Below, in pieces: positions 33,920 to 42,193 of a DNA stretch of 55,022 nt (its first letter is position 1; each line of letters begins with the position of its first letter). The position numbers and the translations under genes were made by a program. Source of the DNA: Bacteroidota bacterium (GTDB taxonomy: Bacteria > Bacteroidota > Bacteroidia > Chitinophagales > Chitinophagaceae); contig JAGWVE010000008.1 of assembly GCA_018971025.1 (NCBI GenBank), positions 1-55,022 of the forward strand, read 5' to 3'. The notes below the pieces were generated by a model. The model was not told the origin of the DNA and made no database searches. It saw only the letters and a program-made list of their open reading frames with translations.

Positions 33920-35029
33920 TTTAGGGCCAGCTAGTTCCATGATTTCTTTGGCAACTTTTGCAGAAGCGTCTCCGCCACCTGCTGCTAGTAATGCATGTAA
34001 AGATTGGTAGTTATCCATTACTTCTTTTCTGTTCGCTTCATTTTCTGTGATATTGCGAAGTGCTGCGGTTAATTGCTGCTCCGTTAATTTTTCTTGAATA
34101 ATTTCTTGGACAATTTCTTTGTCCATTATCAGGTTCACTAAAGAAATGAATTTTATTTTTACGAGCCATTTTGCAATTTGGTATGAAAACTTGCTGGTTT
34201 TGTAGCACACCACTTCTGGTACTTTAAAAAGCGCTGTTTCTAATGTAGCAGTACCGCTTGTAACAAGTGCGGCATCTGCAACACTGAGTAAGTCGTAGGT
34301 GTTATTTTTAACAAGTGCTACATTGGCGTAGCCCATTAAAAAGCGGTTGTAAAAAGGGGCGTCTTGCCCTGGTGCTTGCGCCACCATAAAAGTGTAGTCC
34401 GGAAAATGTGGCGTTACACTTAGCATGATGGGAAGCATTTTGATAATCTCTTGTTTTCTACTTCCTGGTAATAATGCAATTACTTTTTTATTGTCTGTTA
34501 CAAGTGGGGTATTGCTTTTGAAGGATTCAATGACCTGTAATAGTGGATGACCTACATAGGTAACATCCCAATTCCATTTATTTTTAAAATATTCTTTTTC
34601 AAAAGGAAGTATGCAAAACATTTTATCAATGCACAGCTTCATCTTTTTAACCCTGTTTTCTTTCCATGCCCAAACCTGCGGTGCGATATAATATACAACC
34701 CTGAATCCTTGTTTTTTTGCCCATTCGGCAATACGTAAATTAAAACCAGGGTAGTCTACAAGTACGAGTACGTCGGGTTGCCAAGCATCAATATCTTGTT
34801 TGCAAAACCGGATGTTTTGTAAAATGGTGGGTAGGTTTTTGATCACCTCTAAAAAGCCCATAAAGGCAAGATCTCTATAATGTTTTACAAGGGAAGCCCC
34901 CGCCTGTTGCATTAAATCACCTCCCCATGCCTTAATACTGGCGGCAGGGTCCAGCTTTTTAATTTCTTTGATGAGGTTACTGCCGTGTAGGTCTCCGCTG
35001 GCCTCACCAGCAATAATATAGTACTTCAT
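33899..35029 (-). CDS. lpxB: Lipid-A-disaccharide synthase
   Basis: The 376-residue glycosyltransferase has the LpxB landmarks [18 protein letters not shown] at the start, [55 protein letters not shown] and [21 protein letters not shown]. It joins UDP-2,3-diacylglucosamine and lipid X to form the lipid A disaccharide on the inner leaflet of the inner membrane. Here it stands apart from other lpx genes. A TAAATTGC element at 35039-35046 (minus strand) is a possible -7 box 9-10 nt before the ATG. The BlaI-type operators lie just beyond, so the repressor might influence this gene too. Confidence 0.95.
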   Translation of the reverse strand: MKYYIIAGEASGDLHGSNLIKEIKKLDPAASIKAWGGDLMQQAGASLVKHYRDLAFMGFLEVIKNLPTILQNIRFCKQDIDAWQPDVLVLVDYPGFNLRIAEWAKKQGFRVVYYIAPQVWAWKENRVKKMKLCIDKMFCILPFEKEYFKNKWNWDVTYVGHPLLQVIESFKSNTPLVTDNKKVIALLPGSRKQEIIKMLPIMLSVTPHFPDYTFMVAQAPGQDAPFYNRFLMGYANVALVKNNTYDLLSVADAALVTSGTATLETALFKVPEVVCYKTSKFSYQIAKWLVKIKFISLVNLIMDKEIVQEIIQEKLTEQQLTAALRNITENEANRKEVMDNYQSLHALLAAGGGDASAKVAKEIMELAGPKLFIHEG

Positions 35030-35072
35030 AGGCTCCTTGCAATTTACGTCAGATGGGCCAAAATGTTAATAA

Positions 35073-35128
35073 AACTAAAAAAATAGTTAAAAAACTAAAA
35101 ATTTAGTTGTTAAACTAAAAAATTAGTT
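35073..35128. promoter_or_regulatory. Triple palindromic operator AACTA-N6-TAGTT, phased at 20 bp
   Basis: Three 16 bp palindromes lie at 35073-35088, 35093-35108 and 35113-35128, each AACTA-N6-TAGTT with perfect arms. The second (AACTAAAAATTTAGTT) and third have longer symmetric arms. Their centres are exactly 20 bp apart, close to two helical turns, so dimers would lie on one face of DNA. They end just before a -7-like box (TAGCATTG, 35130-35137) of the BlaI-type gene. They are most simply the repressor's own operators and also lie near the lpxB promoter. Confidence 0.8.
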
Positions 35129-35151
35129 TTAGCATTGTGTTTCAAATGTAA

Positions 35152-35520
35152 ATGTGTATGAAACCATTAACAAAAGCAGAAGAGCAAGTGATGCAGCAGG
35201 TATGGAAATTATCTAGTGCCTATTTAAAGGATATTGTAGAAGCATATCCTACACCAAGACCGCATACCAATACGGTGGCAACCCTTGTTAAAATTTTGGT
35301 AGACAAAGGATACATTGGCGTAGAGGCCATGGGTAGGGTGCACCGATATTTTCCTTTAGTGAGTAAAGAATCTTATTCTACCAATTCTATTAAATCTTTG
35401 GTGGACGCTTATTTTGAAGGCTCATTTAGTGAAGCTGTTTCTTGCATGTTGCAGCAAAAAGAAATCAGTGTTCAAGAATTGGAACTCTTATTAAATCAAC
35501 TGAAACAATCAAAAAAATAA
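35152..35520 (+). CDS. BlaI/MecI/CopY-family transcriptional repressor
   Basis: The 122-residue protein has the winged-helix BlaI fold: LTKAEEQVMQQVWKL, then the recognition helix region PHTNTVATLVKILVDKGYIG with wing VEAMGRVHRYFPLV, and a C-terminal dimerisation region (SLVDAYFEGSFSEAVSCML) that in BlaI contains the site cut by BlaR1. Such repressors bind palindromes as dimers and are released when the partner protease cleaves them. Three matching palindromes lie upstream, and the M56 protease-like receptor gene starts 3 nt after the stop. ATG 35158 is an alternative start. It is likely autoregulated. Confidence 0.92.
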   Translation: MCMKPLTKAEEQVMQQVWKLSSAYLKDIVEAYPTPRPHTNTVATLVKILVDKGYIGVEAMGRVHRYFPLVSKESYSTNSIKSLVDAYFEGSFSEAVSCMLQQKEISVQELELLLNQLKQSKK

Positions 35521-35523
35521 GTC

Positions 35524-37719
35524 ATGTATCCAACACTTTATTACTTGTTACAAGTGCTTGTATGTAGTGCCGTTTTGATGGTTTATTATTTACTCGTACT
35601 GCGCAATAAAAAATTTCATCAATACAACCGGTTTTATTTACTTGGCGTTGCGGTAGTGTCTTGGATCGTTCCGCTCATTAAAATAGTTTGGGAGCAGCAG
35701 CATGCTGGTGTTAGGCAAGTAGATTTGTTAACAGTTGTTGCAGCAAGTAATTCTGAAATAGAAGCCATGGTTGCTTCAAAACAAGAATCGGTTGATTGGC
35801 TTTCATTGCTTCCAAATTTGTATGTTGGGGTATCTATTTGTTTGGCAATTGCGATGATTGTTTCATTGTATAGGATTTATAAAATTTATACAACACACGA
35901 ATGTCGAAATCTGCAAGAGTTTTATTTAGTAATGACGCGCGTAAAGGGGACGCCCTTTTCTTTTTTTAGTTATATTTTTTGGAATGCCGAAATTGACATC
36001 CAAACACCTGCCGGCAAGCAAATTTTGCAACATGAGTTAACGCATGTGAAGCAGTTTCATTCTATTGATAAAATAGGTATGCAATTGATTTTGATTGTTG
36101 GCTGGTTCAATCCTTTCTTTTGGCTGCTCAGAAAAGAGCTGCACATGATTCACGAATTCATTGCCGATAAAAAATCGGTAGAAAACGGGGATGCTGCTAG
36201 CTTGGCTCAAATGTTGTTGACTACGGCTTATCCCGGACAACAATTTTCACTCACCAATCCATTCTTTTTTTCACCAATTAAACGAAGATTAAAAATGCTT
36301 ACGACCAACCAAAATCCAACATTTAATTATGTTAGAAGGCTTATTGCACTTCCACTTTTAGCGGTGGTTGTTTTACTATTTGCTTTTAGAGCAAAAGAAA
36401 ATACGAATACTGTTGCGCCACTTTCAAAAACCTACACTGTTGTGTTAAATGCAGGACATGGTGGAGAAGATAAAGGTGCTATTGCAGCAGATGGAACAAC
36501 TGAGGCTCAGTTAACCCTTGCCATTGTACATCAAATGCAGGCCCTCAACAAAAATGATAAAGTTAAACTGGTATTAACACGTGATGCAGATGTTACACAA
36601 TCTGTGGTAGCAATTTCTGAATTCGCAAATGCACAATCTCCAGATTTATTTGTTTCAATTCATGTAAACAATGTAGTTGGTTCTACTGCTAAGAAAGCTA
36701 AATATGAAGGTGCTGAAATTTATATGGCTGCAAAAAATAAAGCAGTTAATTATGACGCTAATTACACATTGGCAAATCATTTAGCAGCATCATTGCAAGA
36801 AGTTGGTACGCCATTTAATGGAGTAAAAACAAGAGACATGGGCATTTGGGTGTTACAGGCTGTTAAATGCCCGTCTGCAATTATTGAAACGGGTTACTTA
36901 AGTAATAGTAAAGACCTTACTAAAATGAAAGATGCGGGTTACCAACAAAAGTTGGCAGCAAGTATTTTAAAAGGGATTGAAAATTATTTAAGCAATCAAG
37001 AGCGTGGAACTAACAATGTTGTCATTGATACCGTTAAAAAAGCAATCTTTGTTCAAGGCTATAAAATTTCACCAGAAGATACTTTAATAGCTTCTAAAGA
37101 GAAGGGTAGTAGTATCGTTATTAAAATGGATGGGGCCGGTGCTAAAACAAATGGACAAAAGCCGATGTATGTTTTAGATGGAGAAGTTATATCTGAATCA
37201 ATAATGAGTGTGATTGATCCAAACAAAATTGAAGCCATCAATGTATTAAAAGGTCCATCTGCAACAGCACTCTATGGCGATAAGGGTAAAGATGGCGTTA
37301 TACTCATTACAACCAAAAAGGGAAATGCCGGAAAAGATGCTAGAGAACCTATTGTTGTACAAGGTTATAAAATAGACAAAAGTAAGTTTGAAGTTGTTGC
37401 AGATACTATTAAAGCAGATGTAAAATCTATTTTGATCAAGTCTAACAATTTAGCAGATGCCAAATCAATGTCAAAGAACATGGATGAGGTTACTGTTTTG
37501 CAAGGAAATTCGATTGTCATTAAAACGGAAGGGAAAAAAGTGTCTGCCCTTATTTTTGTAGATGGCGAGAAAAAAACACAAAAAGAAATGGATGCTATGT
37601 CTCCAGATCAAATAAAGTCTGTTGAAATATTAAAAGGCGATGCAGCCATTAAAGCATATGGTGCAGAAGCTAAAGATGGTGTTATCAAAATTACCACCAA
37701 GAAAAAAGTAAACTTATAA
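35524..37719 (+). CDS. M56 (BlaR1-like) metalloprotease receptor fused to Amidase_3 and TonB-plug-like repeats
   Basis: This 731-residue membrane protein starts with helices at about 1-26, 35-55 and 95-118. An M56 zinc protease domain follows, with HELTH (H170, E171, H174) and EFIAD (E211, D215), and then a helix at 273-290. The extracytoplasmic part contains an Amidase_3 domain (303-490) with zinc ligands H312, E327 and H380 and catalytic E455, all intact. Residues about 508-600 and 610-728 are two repeats that start VQGYKI and end in YG-x-x-x-KDGVI-x-ITTKK, similar to TonB-receptor plugs. BlaR1 normally ends in a penicillin-sensing domain; here an amidase stands in its place. It forms an operon with the BlaI-type gene. 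Confidence 0.85.
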   Translation: MYPTLYYLLQVLVCSAVLMVYYLLVLRNKKFHQYNRFYLLGVAVVSWIVPLIKIVWEQQHAGVRQVDLLTVVAASNSEIEAMVASKQESVDWLSLLPNLYVGVSICLAIAMIVSLYRIYKIYTTHECRNLQEFYLVMTRVKGTPFSFFSYIFWNAEIDIQTPAGKQILQHELTHVKQFHSIDKIGMQLILIVGWFNPFFWLLRKELHMIHEFIADKKSVENGDAASLAQMLLTTAYPGQQFSLTNPFFFSPIKRRLKMLTTNQNPTFNYVRRLIALPLLAVVVLLFAFRAKENTNTVAPLSKTYTVVLNAGHGGEDKGAIAADGTTEAQLTLAIVHQMQALNKNDKVKLVLTRDADVTQSVVAISEFANAQSPDLFVSIHVNNVVGSTAKKAKYEGAEIYMAAKNKAVNYDANYTLANHLAASLQEVGTPFNGVKTRDMGIWVLQAVKCPSAIIETGYLSNSKDLTKMKDAGYQQKLAASILKGIENYLSNQERGTNNVVIDTVKKAIFVQGYKISPEDTLIASKEKGSSIVIKMDGAGAKTNGQKPMYVLDGEVISESIMSVIDPNKIEAINVLKGPSATALYGDKGKDGVILITTKKGNAGKDAREPIVVQGYKIDKSKFEVVADTIKADVKSILIKSNNLADAKSMSKNMDEVTVLQGNSIVIKTEGKKVSALIFVDGEKKTQKEMDAMSPDQIKSVEILKGDAAIKAYGAEAKDGVIKITTKKKVNL

Positions 37720-38010
37720 AAACCACTTAACGGCTAAGGACGCTAATGCATACAAACAAGTTGCAATAAATACGCCCTTAGCCGTTTTGTCTTTTTGCGC
37801 ATTGATATAGAGCGTAAAAACAACAGCGTTGCATATGAGGCAAAGGCTTACAATGGCCGTTAGTAAAGACTTTTGCAGTATTAGTACTTCAAAAAATTCG
37901 GAAAGTGTAAAACGGCTAAATTTATAAAAGTAATAGCCAAATAATCCTACAATTGGCGTTAAACAACCAAGTACAATGCCAAGTTTTAAATCGTCTCTTT
38001 TGAATATCAT
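37714..38010 (-). CDS. Small three-helix membrane protein of unknown function
   Basis: The 98-residue protein from ATG 38010 (MIFKRDDLKLGIVLG) has three hydrophobic helices: residues about 9-27, 45-64 and 77-95. I do not recognise a characterised family. The ATG overlaps the surE stop codon in an ATGA arrangement, so it is probably translated with surE; ATG 38019 is an alternative start. Its 3' end overlaps the M56 gene by 6 bp in the converging direction. Confidence 0.7.
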   Translation of the reverse strand: MIFKRDDLKLGIVLGCLTPIVGLFGYYFYKFSRFTLSEFFEVLILQKSLLTAIVSLCLICNAVVFTLYINAQKDKTAKGVFIATCLYALASLAVKWFL

Positions 38011-38798
38011 AATTTCCATTTTGTTTCTAAGGTCTTTTTAAGACCATAGTGTGTAAGGTCAAATTGAACAGGAACCACACTTACATAATTGTGTTTGAGT
38101 GCCCATGAATCAGTGTCTTTACTAGATTCTAAATTATTGAATTCGCCAGTAAGCCAGTAATATTTTTTACCGTGTGGATCTTTACGTTGGTCAAATTTTT
38201 CTTCGTATTTGGCATAGGCCTGTCTACAAATTTTAATCCCTTTAATTAATTTTTCATCCACTGCAGGGATATTTACATTGAGGCATAAATGTTTGTCAAG
38301 TGGTTTACCTGCAAGCATTTTTTCTACAATGATGCGTACGTATTTTTGTGCACCTGAAAAGTCAGCGTCGATGCTATAATCGAGTAATGAAAATCCGATA
38401 CTAGGAATACTTTCGATAGATGCTTCTAATGCCGCCGACATGGTGCCTGAATAAATCACATTAATGGAGTGGTTGGCTCCATGATTGATGCCACTTAAGC
38501 AAATGGTAGGCTTTTTATGCAAAACAACGTCTACTGCTAGTTTAACACAGTCTACAGGGGTGCCACTGCAACTATAGGTTTCTACCCCTTCAAATACATT
38601 TACTTTTTGGAGGCGTAAAGGGTGCCCAATGGTAATGGCGTGACCCATGCCACTTTGGGGCTTATCTGGGGCCACTACAACAATGCGTCCTAGGCCTTTA
38701 ACGGCTTCTACCAGGGCTTTGATGCCTGGGGCCGTAACGCTGTCATCGTTGGTGATTAATATGGTTGGGATTTCCTTTGTTTTTGCTGATTTTGCCAT
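38007..38798 (-). CDS. surE: 5'/3'-nucleotidase SurE
   Basis: The 263-residue protein from ATG 38798 (MAKSAKTKEIPTILITNDDS) has the SurE metal site ITNDDSVTAPGI, with Asp-Asp ligands, SGxxHGAN (SGINHGANHSINVIYSGTMS) and the VVAPDKPQSGMGHA segment. The usual NDDG is NDDS here. The enzyme dephosphorylates nucleoside monophosphates and is linked to stationary-phase survival. The longer frame to 38813 begins at a TTG that lies next to a TATCTTGC promoter-like box (38803-38810), so it is not used. It is divergent from the XRE/S24 regulator. Confidence 0.92.
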   Translation of the reverse strand: MAKSAKTKEIPTILITNDDSVTAPGIKALVEAVKGLGRIVVVAPDKPQSGMGHAITIGHPLRLQKVNVFEGVETYSCSGTPVDCVKLAVDVVLHKKPTICLSGINHGANHSINVIYSGTMSAALEASIESIPSIGFSLLDYSIDADFSGAQKYVRIIVEKMLAGKPLDKHLCLNVNIPAVDEKLIKGIKICRQAYAKYEEKFDQRKDPHGKKYYWLTGEFNNLESSKDTDSWALKHNYVSVVPVQFDLTHYGLKKTLETKWKL

Positions 38799-38802
38799 GG
38801 GT

Positions 38803-38810
38803 GCAAGATA
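38803..38810 (-). promoter_or_regulatory. Putative -7 element of surE
   Basis: TATCTTGC on the minus strand lies 5 nt before the ATG. It is one T short of the consensus TAnnTTTG. A direct-repeat half-site of the neighbouring regulator (AATACTAAAAATA at 38821-38833) lies just upstream, so that regulator may also act on surE. Confidence 0.35.
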
Positions 38811-38820
38811 CAAATAGAAA

Positions 38821-38866
38821 AATACTAAAAATAAATTTGGTAATACTAAAAATATTAGTATTTTGC
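38821..38866 (+). promoter_or_regulatory. Promoter and operator of the XRE/S24 regulator
   Basis: A palindrome AATACTAA-N5-TTAGTATT occupies 38842-38862, and its left arm with spacer (AATACTAAAAATA) is repeated exactly 21 bp upstream at 38821. It overlaps a promoter made of TTTG (38836-38839), 19 bp, and TATTTTGC (38859-38866). The palindrome fills the space between -33 and -7, as expected for an autorepressor site. Confidence 0.75.
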
Positions 38867-38883
38867 AGCTAAATCAATTAGTT

Positions 38884-39642
38884 ATGTCAAACGCCGGAAA
38901 AAATTTACGTCACTTGCGCAAGCAGCGTGGTTGGACCCAGGAAGAATTTGCAAATAAGCTAAACATTAAAAGAAGCCTTGTTGGCGCCTACGAAGAAGAG
39001 CGTGCCGAGCCTCGTTTGGAGGTGATGGAAGCCATTTGTTCTTTGTTCAAGCTCAGTTTAGAGGACTTCTTATTTCAAGATCTTACAGGTAGCACGCCAA
39101 AGGGGGTTTCTTACCTCGAAAGTCGCAGGCAATTAAAAATGATTGCCGAGTCTGCTCAAATTAGTTTTGTGCCAGTAAAAGCTGCCGCAGGTTATTTAGC
39201 GGGCTACGCTGATCCTGAATTTGTAGATGAGCTTAATACCTTTACCCTACCTATGTTAGCGCCTGGTCAATACCGCGCTTTTGAAATAGTGGGGGATAGC
39301 ATGTTGCCAACCCCAAGTGGTAGTGTGATTGTAGGTGAAAAAGTAGAAAATTTTGATGAGGTTAAAAATAGCAACACCTACGTAGTGCTTTCTAAAAGCG
39401 AAGGTGTGGTATATAAGCGTATTGTACGCGACAACGAGAAAAAGAATAACCTCACGCTTATTAGTGACAATCCACAGTACGAGCCTTACCATGTAAATGC
39501 AGAGGATGTATTAGAAGTATGGAAGGCCGTTTATATTTTGCAAAAAGCCAGTGCAGTGCCAAGGTGGGATGTAAACCAACTAGCCGGAATGGTTAATAAT
39601 TTGCAGGAGCAGGTGAGTACACTAAAAAGTAAGCTTAACTAA
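38884..39642 (+). CDS. XRE-family regulator with LexA-like S24 peptidase domain
   Basis: The 252-residue protein from ATG 38884 begins with a helix-turn-helix of the XRE type (residues 4-60, GWTQEEFANKLNIKRSLVGAYEEERAEPRL split across the helices). A hinge and an S24 domain follow, with nucleophile Ser139 in EIVGDSM and Lys178 in VVYKRI. An Ala-Gly pair at 102-103 (VKAAAGY) is a possible self-cleavage site. LexA/CI-type proteins of this layout are stress-responsive repressors; whether this one cleaves itself is not known. A 21 bp palindrome over its own promoter suggests autoregulation. Confidence 0.88.
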   Translation: MSNAGKNLRHLRKQRGWTQEEFANKLNIKRSLVGAYEEERAEPRLEVMEAICSLFKLSLEDFLFQDLTGSTPKGVSYLESRRQLKMIAESAQISFVPVKAAAGYLAGYADPEFVDELNTFTLPMLAPGQYRAFEIVGDSMLPTPSGSVIVGEKVENFDEVKNSNTYVVLSKSEGVVYKRIVRDNEKKNNLTLISDNPQYEPYHVNAEDVLEVWKAVYILQKASAVPRWDVNQLAGMVNNLQEQVSTLKSKLN

Positions 39643-39686
39643 TAGGGCCTATTGGTTTCATTATTTTAACCATTGGTACTTTTTTT

Positions 39687-39727
39687 AAGGGGGCAAACGA
39701 TAGTTTCAACTATTTTTGCCCCCTTTT
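39687..39727 (+). terminator. Terminator hairpin that contains the -7 box of the next gene
   Basis: AAGGGGGCAAA (39687-39697) pairs with TTTGCCCCCTT (39715-39725), with an inner stem ATAGT/ACTAT, followed by T bases. It ends the XRE/S24 transcript. The 3' arm contains TATTTTTG (39711-39718), an exact -7 match for the DUF5916 gene that starts at 39728 or 39734. Confidence 0.8.
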
Positions 39728-42193
39728 ATGTTTATGCGCAAAATAATAATAAGTATACTGTTGGTTTTGGTCGTTGCCTTTGGGATAGCGCAGCCTAAAA
39801 AAATTGCAGCCCTCAAAATAAATACCACAATTAAATTGGATGGGTCTTTGGATGAACTTATCTGGGGCCAGGCAGCTTCTGCTACTAATTTTATTCAAAA
39901 TAGCCCACAATTGGGCGCTCCATCTTCAGAACCAAGTAAGGTTTCTATATTATATGACGATCAGGCCATTTATGTTGGTGCATATTTATACGGCAAACCT
40001 CAAAATATTAGAAAGCAATTAACAGCAAGAGATGGCGAGCAGCGTAAAGACGTAGATTATTTTGCTGTATTTTTTGATACCTATAACGATGATCAAAATG
40101 CTGTTCAATTTTTAGTAACCACACGCAATGTGCAATCGGATGCAAGACTACTGCCTAATTTAACCAGCCAGTTTGGTCCACCATCTGATTATTCTTGGGA
40201 TGCAGTGTGGGAGAGTAAGGTTCAAATGCATGCAGATGGTTGGTCGGTAGAAATAAAAATTCCATATTCGGCACTTCGCTTTTCAAAAAAAGAAATACAA
40301 GACTGGGGTGTCAATTTTGAACGTTACGATAGAGGTAGCAATGAAAATGGTTATTGGAATAAAATTGATCCCAATCAAAACGGATTTGTCAATCAGTTTG
40401 GTGATCTAACAGGGTTGCAAAATATTGAACCGCCACTTCGTTTGTCTTTGCTGCCTTATGTGTCTGCAGGTTCAAGGTCTGTACCTTATGCAAATGGTAT
40501 TACAAATAAAAACTTTTTACGTAGTGGGGGTATGGATGTGAAATATGGAGTGAACGAAAGTTTTACGCTAGACGCAACACTTATTCCTGATTTTGGACAA
40601 GTGGTTTCTGATAATGTGGTACTTAATTTAACACCTTACGAAGTTCAGTTTCAAGAAAATCGTCCATTTTTTACAGAGGGGATTGAGTTATTTAATAAGT
40701 CTGCACTGTTTTATTCGAGACGCATTGGGTCTACGCCAGAAGGTTATTATGCCATCAATAATAAAGTGGCTAACAATAGTAATTTGTCTATTATTTCAAA
40801 CCCAGGTATATCGCAACTGTATAACGCCACTAAATTTTCTGGAAGAAATAAAAAGAAATTAGGGATTGGTGTATTTAATGCACTTGTGGCACCAACTACA
40901 GCAACTATTTTAGATAAAACAACGGGCGTAAAAACAAATTACGAAACGAGCCCTTTAACCAATTACAATATTTTGGTGTTGGATCAGGCACTTGCTGGTA
41001 GGTCGTCTCTTACATTTACCAATAGCAATGTATGGCGCAGTGGGGGCTCTCGTAATGCCAATGTTACCGGATTAGATGCAAGTTTGTTTGATAAAACCAA
41101 TACGCATCAGCTTATTTGGAATGGAAGGGTGAGTGCAATTTCTGGAGTAGATAATTATACAGGGTTTAAAAATATTTTGGCTTTTGCAAAAGTGAGTGGG
41201 AAAGTGCAGTATTTATTACATACCAATATTGAGTCTGATAGGTACGATCCCAACGATATGGGATTTTTGTTAGCGCCCAACGAGTTTTCGGGTATTGCGC
41301 GAATCAGCTACAATCAGTTTAAGCCTACCAAAAAGTTTTTACAATACAGTTACACGCTTAGTTTACAGCCTTCCTATTTATACAAACCCAATGTATTTAC
41401 CAATTTTGTTATTAGTGCAAAAGGTTTCTGGTTTTTTAAAAATTTCTGGGATGCATCTGTAAATATTATGATTCAGCCGCAGTGGCAACATGATTATTTT
41501 GAAATGAGAACTGCAGGTTTAATGATTAAAAGGACTGGTTATTTTTATACAGGTGTTTCAGGAAGTTCCGATAGTCGCAAACAATTTTTTTTCAGATACA
41601 ATGTAGGCTTTGCAGAATCGCCAATACCTAACGACGCTTATATCAGTTTAAATATTGCCCCGCGCTATCGTTTTGATGATCACTTTAGTTTGGATATTGA
41701 TTTAAAAAGAGATGAGGATAATGGTCAGTACGGTTATGCATTTAGAAATGCAGCGGGTGTGCCTATCGCAGGCCGCCGGAAGGTCACCAGTTTTACAAGT
41801 ATTGTAAATGGTATTTATAATTTTAATGCACGCATGAATATATCTGCGCGGGCTAGACATTATTGGAGTAAGGTGGAGTACGAAAATTTTTATAATGTTT
41901 TGCAAAATGGGGGTTTGTCTGAAATAGCTTTTGTGCCTGGTAAAAATCAAAACTTTAATGTGTTTAACATCGATATGTTTTACACCTGGGACTTTGCTTA
42001 CGGAAGTAGGTTTATTATAGGGTGGAAAAACTGGTTAGGATCTGATTTTAATTTGCCTTACGAGTCGTACAAAAATTATACCACCAATGCGAGAGCTGTG
42101 TTTCAGCAGCCACATGGTAACGAAATTACCTGTAAGCTTATTTACTATCTAGACTATATGAAGTTAAAAGCAAAGAATCCTTTAAAGCCTTAG
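39728..42193 (+). CDS. DUF5916 outer-membrane protein with N-terminal CBM9-like domain
   Basis: The protein of 821 residues (819 if it starts at ATG 39734, MRKIIISILLVLVVAFG) has a signal peptide with cleavage near GIAQ. The first 220 residues resemble the carbohydrate-binding family 9 fold (LDGSLDELIWGQA, YDDQAIYVGAYLYG, DYFAVFFDTYNDDQNA, WSVEIKIPYSALRF). The remainder is a DUF5916-type barrel with many amphipathic strands and the plug-like TPYEVQFQENRPFFTEG segment. The function of the family is unknown; an outer-membrane role in uptake or export is inferred. Its stop overlaps the converging substrate-binding-like gene by 4 bp. Confidence 0.85.
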   Translation: MFMRKIIISILLVLVVAFGIAQPKKIAALKINTTIKLDGSLDELIWGQAASATNFIQNSPQLGAPSSEPSKVSILYDDQAIYVGAYLYGKPQNIRKQLTARDGEQRKDVDYFAVFFDTYNDDQNAVQFLVTTRNVQSDARLLPNLTSQFGPPSDYSWDAVWESKVQMHADGWSVEIKIPYSALRFSKKEIQDWGVNFERYDRGSNENGYWNKIDPNQNGFVNQFGDLTGLQNIEPPLRLSLLPYVSAGSRSVPYANGITNKNFLRSGGMDVKYGVNESFTLDATLIPDFGQVVSDNVVLNLTPYEVQFQENRPFFTEGIELFNKSALFYSRRIGSTPEGYYAINNKVANNSNLSIISNPGISQLYNATKFSGRNKKKLGIGVFNALVAPTTATILDKTTGVKTNYETSPLTNYNILVLDQALAGRSSLTFTNSNVWRSGGSRNANVTGLDASLFDKTNTHQLIWNGRVSAISGVDNYTGFKNILAFAKVSGKVQYLLHTNIESDRYDPNDMGFLLAPNEFSGIARISYNQFKPTKKFLQYSYTLSLQPSYLYKPNVFTNFVISAKGFWFFKNFWDASVNIMIQPQWQHDYFEMRTAGLMIKRTGYFYTGVSGSSDSRKQFFFRYNVGFAESPIPNDAYISLNIAPRYRFDDHFSLDIDLKRDEDNGQYGYAFRNAAGVPIAGRRKVTSFTSIVNGIYNFNARMNISARARHYWSKVEYENFYNVLQNGGLSEIAFVPGKNQNFNVFNIDMFYTWDFAYGSRFIIGWKNWLGSDFNLPYESYKNYTTNARAVFQQPHGNEITCKLIYYLDYMKLKAKNPLKP

